IMG/VR virus record: IMGVR_UViG_3300001450_000090
Coordinates: 10,043-37,515 of that record
Source of the DNA: a virus
DNA: 27,473 bases
Strand: one strand, 5' to 3'
A program made the translations under genes and the position numbers. This document shows, piece after piece, positions 21,967-27,473 of the stretch. The notes beneath the pieces are model-generated. The model was given only the letters and a program-made list of their open reading frames with translations, searched no databases and was not told where the DNA came from. Positions within the stretch are counted from its first letter, which is position 1, and each line of letters opens with the position of its first letter.

Positions 21967-24885
21967 TTAGTCATCAAATGATGCGCCGGTAGACATAATC
22001 ACGAAGTCAATCGCGATGTATTCGATGGCGCGTGCGGGCTTGACCATGATCTTCGCATAGAGAATGTTTTGATCAATCAAGTCCGGTGTGGTCGTACTCT
22101 CATCAAGAATCAGGCGATAATCGGTGATGCCGAAATCAACCTTGACATTGGCAAGGAACGGCTCAATAAGGTTAATGAATCGACTCCATGTGGCCTGTAC
22201 GTTTTGCTCAAACAACACCTGTGTGGAGAGAACCGAAATCTGCTTCTTGAGATAGATAACGAGTCGTCGCACGTTGATGCGGTCGAGAGCGGACTGGCGC
22301 TCTTGGAGTGTCTTCTGTCCGAAGACAACGATTCCACTGGAGGGGAACGAAGCAATCGGGTTGATTCGTGCCTCATAGAGAGTGTCGCGGTCCTTGGAAG
22401 ACAGTCGCTCGGTCACGTTTGTAACCGGGATGCCTGCAGCACCGTCGGTGAGACCACCGCGGTTGAATCCGGCCGGAGCAAACCATGCAGCCGACTTGGC
22501 TTCAGAGCTTGCAAGAACGCCCAACATAACAACACTGGGTGGGACCCACAGCAAACGGCCGGTGGACTCATCGCGAGTCTGAACCCATGGGTAGTAGGTT
22601 GCACCATAGCTGGTGTCAAGCCTTCTGTCCTTGAGGGAGCTGGCGGCTGTTGTCGGGGTTGTGCCAATGCGACTTGTTTTGTCAGAGTAGTATCGCTCCG
22701 AAGAGGGAATGTACACGTCTGCCAAGTCGATAAGGGCCATGGCGTCGGCGCGCTCGGAACACACATTCAACATGTGAGTGGTGAGCGTATCTTGGGTAAG
22801 ACCCGGCGTTGCCAGAAGGTTCATATTAATGTACTCTGGATCGGCAACCGTGTCAATTGCGCGCTTGTACGTGTGGAAGGCGTAAGATGTATCTTCCGTT
22901 GCTGCTGCGGCGATGCCTCGGTTGTACATCGGGTCAGGCTTCATAATGTCAAAGCCATCGAAACCACCCCAGAACGGTGCCGTGAAGCGGTTATAGCCGG
23001 CATCCAACAGTGTCGTGTAGGTGTTCGACCCGCGTGCCGATGTGCTTAGGCCGGTCTTACGAGAACCAGAAGCGTATGTCTGCACACTGTCACTTGAGGA
23101 ACTCACATTATCCATCGTAAAGATGTATGAGTAACCTTCAATAGCAGAAGATGCGGACACGTTATAGCTAGCTGCTGTAGTGTCAACTGGAACTCCAGAG
23201 GTGCTGCCTAAGTTGGCATACCATAAGCGCTGCGGATCTGCAACGCTTGCGTCGGGGCGCGTAGACGTCGAGGTGCGTGTGACCTCGAAACCGAAGTAAG
23301 CTTTGGTGGGATCCGAGAGACTTCCATCTGTCGCCTTGGAGCGCAAGCGCACCGAAGGGAAGAAGAAGGTTGCGCGGGCGGAGGCGCCGAACGACGAGGA
23401 GATCATCGGAACTCCTGCAGTATTGCTGTAGCCCGGGGTACCCTTTCCAACTCGGATGAATCTTTGCAAAAGCTGATTTCCGTTTGACGATACGCATGGA
23501 ATTGGTTCCGAGATGTCTCGGAGCTTGGGAGGCCCATAATAGCCGAATGGCAGAAGGATTGGGTCTGTTGCGCCAGCCTCTACGTCCGCATTCATTTCAA
23601 CTCGGACAAATTTAGACAAGTTATCAAAATCGCCATAAGTCTTAAGTGTGCGCGAAGTGGAATCCCAGCGATCAAACTTATCGCCAATCTTACGAGCTAC
23701 GTAATTGGGTGAAGAGGGGTCAAGTGTCAGGTTATCATAACGCTCCATAACGACCACATTACTGTCGGTGTCCGAGAGTTGTCTGAGAACAATCGAGAAT
23801 GTTCCATAATCAGTAGTGGTGGTGTTGGACTGGCGAACCTTCTCAATAGATACCTTAAGGTTCCTGTTGATCCATTCGCCATGGCCGCGGCCAATAAGGC
23901 GGAACAGCTTCACGGCTGATGCCGGATTATAAGACGCATAGTTTCCGAGATCCTGACCAATGAACCAGCCAGCTACAGCTTCCTGAGATGGAATTCCCTT
24001 CATTCTGTGTGGACCGATAGTTTCAGCGGAGCCCGAGGCCAAGCCGGCAATGAAGCCAACAAGCTTGGTGCTGCCACCGCCTGTAAGAGAGCGCTCGCGC
24101 AGTTCCTGCTCGAAAGACTCACCAAGCCAGTAGTAGTTGTAAGAAGCCGACGGATAGAAGTCCCCCTTATCGGAAGTCAATTGGGGGTTTGTGTTCAGAC
24201 GCTTGCGAATAAACAACTCGGAAGTGTCATTAAAGTTGACGGAATAAACCTTTTCGCCTTCGGCGAGGTTGCGGAGACAAAGCTTGAAGTTACCATTTGA
24301 ATCGCTCTCGACCAATGTCGAAGAAGCACAAACAGTGAAGCCGCTGCCGCTGCCGTGGGCGATGGTTCCGGATAGCATCACGGAGCCGCTCTGTGCATAG
24401 ATGATGGCTCCCAGCTGCAGGCCGTAAGTCGAGCCGGTCAGAAGGCCGTTAGAAGAAGAAGGGGCCACGAAGAATCCGTAAGCGCCGCCATCCGAACCCG
24501 TAACCGGGACACCAGTGGTCTTCCAGCCTGATTGGGCATCTGCAGTGCCATCGTTAGTGGTGGTCTGTTGGCCAAGGAGGCGCATGTATGTAAGAGGAGC
24601 CACGTTTGCGCGAAGGAATGCCTTGGCGGCGTAGGTGCCGTACATCGGGGACTGTTTGTTGCCGTTGCGGTAAATGTCACCACCGCCGTTACCGGGAACT
24701 GTGTCGCCGAACATCTCCACAAACTTGGAGTAAGACTCTACCGTGACCGGCGTCATTGCAAGGCCACGTTGGGAGCGGCCGATGACTACCGGTCCGATTG
24801 CATCTGCCGATTTCGGGATAAACGAGTTATCAATCTCATGGATAAATACCCCCGGAGATACAAATTTAAAACTTTTTACTGACAT
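21967..24885 (-). CDS. Contractile tail sheath protein, gp18-like, enlarged
   Basis: The N-terminal handshake part is typical: FVSPGVFIHEIDNSF, then GPVVIGRSQRGLAMTPVTV and SYSKFVEMFGD. The conserved C-terminal part from about 780 has NPIASFPSSGIVVFGQKTL, then DRINVRRLVIYLKKQI, FEQNVQATWSRF, and PARAIEYIAIDFVIMSTG. At 972 aa it is about 300 residues longer than T4 gp18 (659). The extra mass lies in the middle (about 100-750), a Ser/Thr/Gly-rich region that should form outward domains. The start follows GAGAGGAACCAATA. The order neck, sheath, tube is that of T4. Confidence 0.95.
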   Translation of the reverse strand: MSVKSFKFVSPGVFIHEIDNSFIPKSADAIGPVVIGRSQRGLAMTPVTVESYSKFVEMFGDTVPGNGGGDIYRNGNKQSPMYGTYAAKAFLRANVAPLTYMRLLGQQTTTNDGTADAQSGWKTTGVPVTGSDGGAYGFFVAPSSSNGLLTGSTYGLQLGAIIYAQSGSVMLSGTIAHGSGSGFTVCASSTLVESDSNGNFKLCLRNLAEGEKVYSVNFNDTSELFIRKRLNTNPQLTSDKGDFYPSASYNYYWLGESFEQELRERSLTGGGSTKLVGFIAGLASGSAETIGPHRMKGIPSQEAVAGWFIGQDLGNYASYNPASAVKLFRLIGRGHGEWINRNLKVSIEKVRQSNTTTTDYGTFSIVLRQLSDTDSNVVVMERYDNLTLDPSSPNYVARKIGDKFDRWDSTSRTLKTYGDFDNLSKFVRVEMNADVEAGATDPILLPFGYYGPPKLRDISEPIPCVSSNGNQLLQRFIRVGKGTPGYSNTAGVPMISSSFGASARATFFFPSVRLRSKATDGSLSDPTKAYFGFEVTRTSTSTRPDASVADPQRLWYANLGSTSGVPVDTTAASYNVSASSAIEGYSYIFTMDNVSSSSDSVQTYASGSRKTGLSTSARGSNTYTTLLDAGYNRFTAPFWGGFDGFDIMKPDPMYNRGIAAAATEDTSYAFHTYKRAIDTVADPEYINMNLLATPGLTQDTLTTHMLNVCSERADAMALIDLADVYIPSSERYYSDKTSRIGTTPTTAASSLKDRRLDTSYGATYYPWVQTRDESTGRLLWVPPSVVMLGVLASSEAKSAAWFAPAGFNRGGLTDGAAGIPVTNVTERLSSKDRDTLYEARINPIASFPSSGIVVFGQKTLQERQSALDRINVRRLVIYLKKQISVLSTQVLFEQNVQATWSRFINLIEPFLANVKVDFGITDYRLILDESTTTPDLIDQNILYAKIMVKPARAIEYIAIDFVIMSTGASFDD

Positions 24886-24995
24886 TATTGGTTCCTCTCT
24901 TTAAAAATAGAATTAATTGGTGTCACAATCATACTTTAAATAGTATTTTGGATTTCAAAAGTCTTCAGGAAGTCCAATAAAATCTAACTTTGACT

Positions 24996-25880
24996 TCAGG
25001 AACTGATGTTGAAGTAGCCTTCTTCGTCTTCTGGGACAATCCCTTCTTGTGGCCATGTTATCTCTACAACGTTTTCATCTACTCTTACCAAAGGCCTATC
25101 ATCGTTTTCGCCTTCGCCTATCAAGTAGCCCAGAATTTTAATTGAGATATCCGAGTTAAACATGCGAATTTCTTCATCAAGATTGCTGACATTGTTATTG
25201 TGTGTGAAGGTTTGATCGATGAACACCTCATAACGATGGCCGGCCTCTTTAAGTACAAAAGAGTTAATTTGACCTGTGCGTGTCATGAAAGGCTGCAGCA
25301 AGCTGTTCATTTGCTGTTGATATTCTGTCTTGATCGTAATCTTATATTCAACATTCACGTAAATCGGAATAGGAATGGACAAGCTCCTGACCACAATCTT
25401 CTTATTCTGGCGTGGATAGTAGCGTTGTTCTGTGCCACCGGTGTAGTTCCCCCGGCGCTCGTTACCCACTACAGCAAAGTTTCTTGTCTTGTCTTCTACT
25501 ATCTGCTTCGCAATAACCCAGCGACCTGTGCGTCCATTGTGTCTTTTAGAATATATCTGCGCCTGAAAGGAGCCTTTGCGTTGTGGGTCTTTTACTATGT
25601 TTGTACGCTCGACACTAATAAGGGGCAGGATGAGAGCACCGTTGCTATCTCGCAGGGCTTTATCGTGCTTTACTTGATAAGCTCGCTCCGGGGCCTGCCA
25701 AAGAACCGGGACACGCTTCCAGCCTTCGTTTGTGGATGCACCCAGCTCAAGATCATTCTTGAGCCACGAGACCAAAGACCGATCAATCGTCTCTATAGTA
25801 GACGAGAGCATTCCAATCTCGCGGAGAGCTAATTCTTCTCCGGGTGGAATCATTGCAAAATCAAAATCATCAGGAAGCAT
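24996..25880 (-). CDS. Tail completion/sheath-stabiliser protein, gp15-like
   Basis: I place the start at ATG 25880 (294 aa, MLPDDFDFAM...), not at the earlier TTG 25946. The ATG has AAAGGG at 8 bases and overlaps the upstream gene by 11 bases, while the TTG would overlap by 77. Around residue 170 the stretch SIPIPIYVNVEYKITIKTEY and then QQQMNSLLQPFM resembles the gp15 segment (PVPYTLTMKVDI...QILEQIL) of tail-end completion proteins. The C-terminal part has YEVFIDQTF and ISIKILGYLIGE. T4 gp15 (272 aa) caps the tail for joining to the head. Position between a neck gene and the sheath supports the call; the resemblance is by eye only. Confidence 0.65.
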   Translation of the reverse strand: MLPDDFDFAMIPPGEELALREIGMLSSTIETIDRSLVSWLKNDLELGASTNEGWKRVPVLWQAPERAYQVKHDKALRDSNGALILPLISVERTNIVKDPQRKGSFQAQIYSKRHNGRTGRWVIAKQIVEDKTRNFAVVGNERRGNYTGGTEQRYYPRQNKKIVVRSLSIPIPIYVNVEYKITIKTEYQQQMNSLLQPFMTRTGQINSFVLKEAGHRYEVFIDQTFTHNNNVSNLDEEIRMFNSDISIKILGYLIGEGENDDRPLVRVDENVVEITWPQEGIVPEDEEGYFNISS

Positions 25881-26364
25881 CGAATAAACCCTTTCTTGCT
25901 CTGCGGCATCGAGCGGCGATTTCAAACGAGTGGTCAATTTGCCCAAACAAAAGTTTCGGCTCCACCAGTTTAACTATCTCATAGTAATTATCACCATATA
26001 ATACAAAGTCACCTTCACGTACATACATGTTTTGATCTTGTTCAAGTCTGCGCTTGTGAAAATGGATGTTAATCTCCCAACTTTTATCTACGCCGGCGCC
26101 TTCCATGTAATCTGTGGAGAAGTCAGTGAACTCTACAAGTGCATATACGCGAACAGGGGGCAGGTATGTCTTTTCTATAGCCTCACCATAAAGATCATTG
26201 AAGTTTGTGCGATCCATATCAATGGGATAGTATAGGATTTGCTGCCCAATAACCTTCTCAATAAGCTCATCATTGACTTGCTTAACAAGATCTCGCTCCT
26301 TCTTTCCTAAAAAGAGAGGAGGGGGTGGTGCTGCTGGTCTACTCCATTTGTTGTCTTCTGACAT
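25870..26364 (-). CDS. Neck / head-tail connector protein, gp14-like
   Basis: This 164-aa protein has a proline-rich start (AAPPPPLFLGKKERDLVKQV) and the core IGQQILYYPIDMDRTNFNDL, YGEAIEKTYLPPVRVYALVEF, then WEINIHFHKRRLEQD and VREGDFVLYGDNYYEIVKL. This beta-rich pattern is common in neck proteins of T4-like phages, placed between gp13 and gp15. It is shorter than T4 gp14 (256 aa). AGGATA precedes its ATG, next to the upstream TAG stop. Its exact partner in the neck is inferred from gene order. Confidence 0.65.
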   Translation of the reverse strand: MSEDNKWSRPAAPPPPLFLGKKERDLVKQVNDELIEKVIGQQILYYPIDMDRTNFNDLYGEAIEKTYLPPVRVYALVEFTDFSTDYMEGAGVDKSWEINIHFHKRRLEQDQNMYVREGDFVLYGDNYYEIVKLVEPKLLFGQIDHSFEIAARCRRARKGLFDAS

Positions 26365-26372
26365 CGATCATA

Positions 26373-27473
26373 TTATCCTACAAAGATTGGCAAGGGGGAA
26401 TTCTTCAAAGCCTGAACTGCAGCGTCTGTCATCTCGGCATCGGTCTTGGCCAACTCGTTGTAGTTCATCCTGTCAAGGATTTCTATCAACTTATCTCTTA
26501 GTTGCTGCTGCTCGTCCTTTGCTTGCGATAAAAGTTCTGCGTGATTTAAGGTGACACTTTCCCCGGGAATTGGCACCGATGTAAATTTACCGCGAATCTG
26601 GCCAAGCATTTCTTTACAGACTGCTAACGCATACTTGCGGATCCACTGTTTTCCTATTGCATTGATGTTCTTATAAGGCAAGTTATCAAATGGAACCGAG
26701 TTCGGGTTGTTGATTCCGTCTCTGCCGTCATCATAGCCGCTATTGTTGTCCCACGCATTCTGGTTGTCAATGTAAAAGTTAACCCAAATGCGATCATTGA
26801 ACCCGTCTCCAATCGAGTACGGAGTGGGGAAAAGGCGCAGCTTGTTATCTTTTATCTCATAAGAATAATGGGAAGTCCGAGTGTATAGCGAATCTTCATA
26901 CATAATTGCCTGCATCTTGTTCTGCCATGTCGGAATAATTTCAAATGTGGAATCATCTGAAAACTGACCGTACGTCGAATAGTTTCCCACGACACCAATA
27001 CCGCCATAATAGCCGTAGAAGCGCCACATAGCCATTGGGGACTTGTAAAAAACTTTAGTGATGACAACACGCTTGTTGCCAACTTCGCCGGCAAAGGGCA
27101 CCGCCTTATCGGCGTCGTTCGTACCATCAGCAGACGACGCAGAAATGATGTTTTGAAGATCATAATCCTGCTGGTTCCGCTTTGTCGCAAAAGAAGCAGA
27201 GTAAATAGGCACCGTGCCGCCGTAGCCGCCGGCGGTTGCAACTGCATCACCTATCTTACGTGCTTGAGCAAACTGGAACCGGGGGTATTTAAGATTCACG
27301 TTTTCTGGACCGGTCAGGCGTTCGCCTAAATGATCAAACGTGCCTGTCTGTTGGCCCAGAACGTCCGACATAATGTTTTCGCTCTGGTGCAAGTTTATAA
27401 TGTATGAATATTCTAGTACAGCTTCTTCGTATGCTGCATAAACATTGGCCGGCGTTAGCTCGATGTCCACCAC
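26373..27473 (-). CDS. Neck protein, gp13-like (5' end cut by window)
   Basis: The frame runs off the window end; the first codons seen are GTG GTG GAC, so the true start is not known and at least 366 residues are present. The last third shows the pattern of phage neck proteins: AIGKQWIRKYALAVCKEMLGQIRGKF, then SVPIPGESVTLNHAELLSQAKDEQ in pieces and a helical end. The centre has Tyr/Gly-rich sequence (WRFYGYYGGIGVVGNYSTYG). T4 gp13 (309 aa) joins the filled head to the tail with gp14. The gene order, 13-like, 14-like, 15-like, sheath, tube, follows T4. Confidence 0.65.
   Translation of the reverse strand: MVDIELTPANVYAAYEEAVLEYSYIINLHQSENIMSDVLGQQTGTFDHLGERLTGPENVNLKYPRFQFAQARKIGDAVATAGGYGGTVPIYSASFATKRNQQDYDLQNIISASSADGTNDADKAVPFAGEVGNKRVVITKVFYKSPMAMWRFYGYYGGIGVVGNYSTYGQFSDDSTFEIIPTWQNKMQAIMYEDSLYTRTSHYSYEIKDNKLRLFPTPYSIGDGFNDRIWVNFYIDNQNAWDNNSGYDDGRDGINNPNSVPFDNLPYKNINAIGKQWIRKYALAVCKEMLGQIRGKFTSVPIPGESVTLNHAELLSQAKDEQQQLRDKLIEILDRMNYNELAKTDAEMTDAAVQALKNSPLPIFVG

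Noticed and set aside
22069-23049. A 326-codon open frame on the plus strand
   Set aside because: It lies wholly antisense to the sheath gene, whose protein is clearly conserved. The translation is rich in Cys, Arg and Gly with no motif, as expected of a shadow frame.
24961-25004. Two copies of cttcaggaa (24963-24971, 24994-25002)
   Set aside because: Nine bases shared once, one copy partly in a coding end. It is too short to call a repeat or operator.
25200-25832. A 210-codon open frame on the plus strand
   Set aside because: It is antisense to the gp15-like gene and shows no recognisable domain or ribosome site.
25881-25946. N-terminal extension of the gp15-like protein from TTG 25946
   Set aside because: It would overlap the upstream gene by 77 bases and uses TTG, while ATG 25880 has AAAGGG at good distance and only 11 bases of overlap.
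1-27473. tRNA genes, CRISPR arrays, insertion sequences, integrase and attachment sites
   Set aside because: I looked for them and saw no cloverleaf, regular spaced repeat, transposase or integrase sequence.

Overview
The window is part of the genome of a tailed phage with a contractile tail (myovirus, distant T4-like, 'Far-T4' in character). Every supported gene lies on the minus strand, so it reads from high to low coordinates. The host is probably a Gram-negative bacterium: the phage carries a tiny lipoprotein, uses strong AGGAG-type ribosome binding sites, and has good sigma-70 promoters. No host genes, tRNA, CRISPR array, insertion sequence or integration module was seen. Packing is tight; the largest gap is about 240 bases (8030-8269) and it holds a small gene and two hairpins. 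No gene-free stretch exceeds 300 bases.

Right part (27473 down to about 12464), virion module in assembly order: neck protein gp13-like (cut by the window edge), neck gp14-like, tail completion gp15-like, a very long tail sheath (972 aa), tail tube, a gp26-like/tail-assembly-chaperone pair joined by a probable +1/-2 frameshift at a T7 run, a terminator, the tape measure protein (896 aa, about 134 nm at 1.5 angstrom per residue), a baseplate protein with a low-complexity tail, a LysM/gp53-like wedge protein and a 1171-aa baseplate hub. A 430-aa protein of unknown function (11145-12437) joins this to the next block.

Left part (11144 down to 1), DNA metabolism: a family A DNA polymerase with no 3'-5' exonuclease domain, a divergent FtsZ/tubulin-like protein, gp32-like single-strand binding protein, a 35-aa lipoprotein flanked by two copies of one hairpin, UvsX recombinase, UvsE/UVDE UV-damage endonuclease, a FEN/RNase H-type 5' nuclease, a DnaB/gp41-like helicase, a B12-dependent class II ribonucleotide reductase, a zinc-ribbon protein, a GroES-like co-chaperonin and an amidase endolysin. 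The set is a nearly complete replication-recombination kit: dNTP supply, helicase, polymerase, SSB, recombinase, primer/flap removal and light-independent repair of UV damage. Sigma-70-like promoters sit before ssb, uvsE and the helicase gene. I saw none in the virion block.

Most worth a second look: the frameshift overlap before the tape measure gene, the FtsZ-like protein with degraded nucleotide loops, the lipoprotein with its duplicated hairpin leader, the exonuclease-free polymerase, and a promoter whose -10 box lies in the loop of a terminator-like palindrome.
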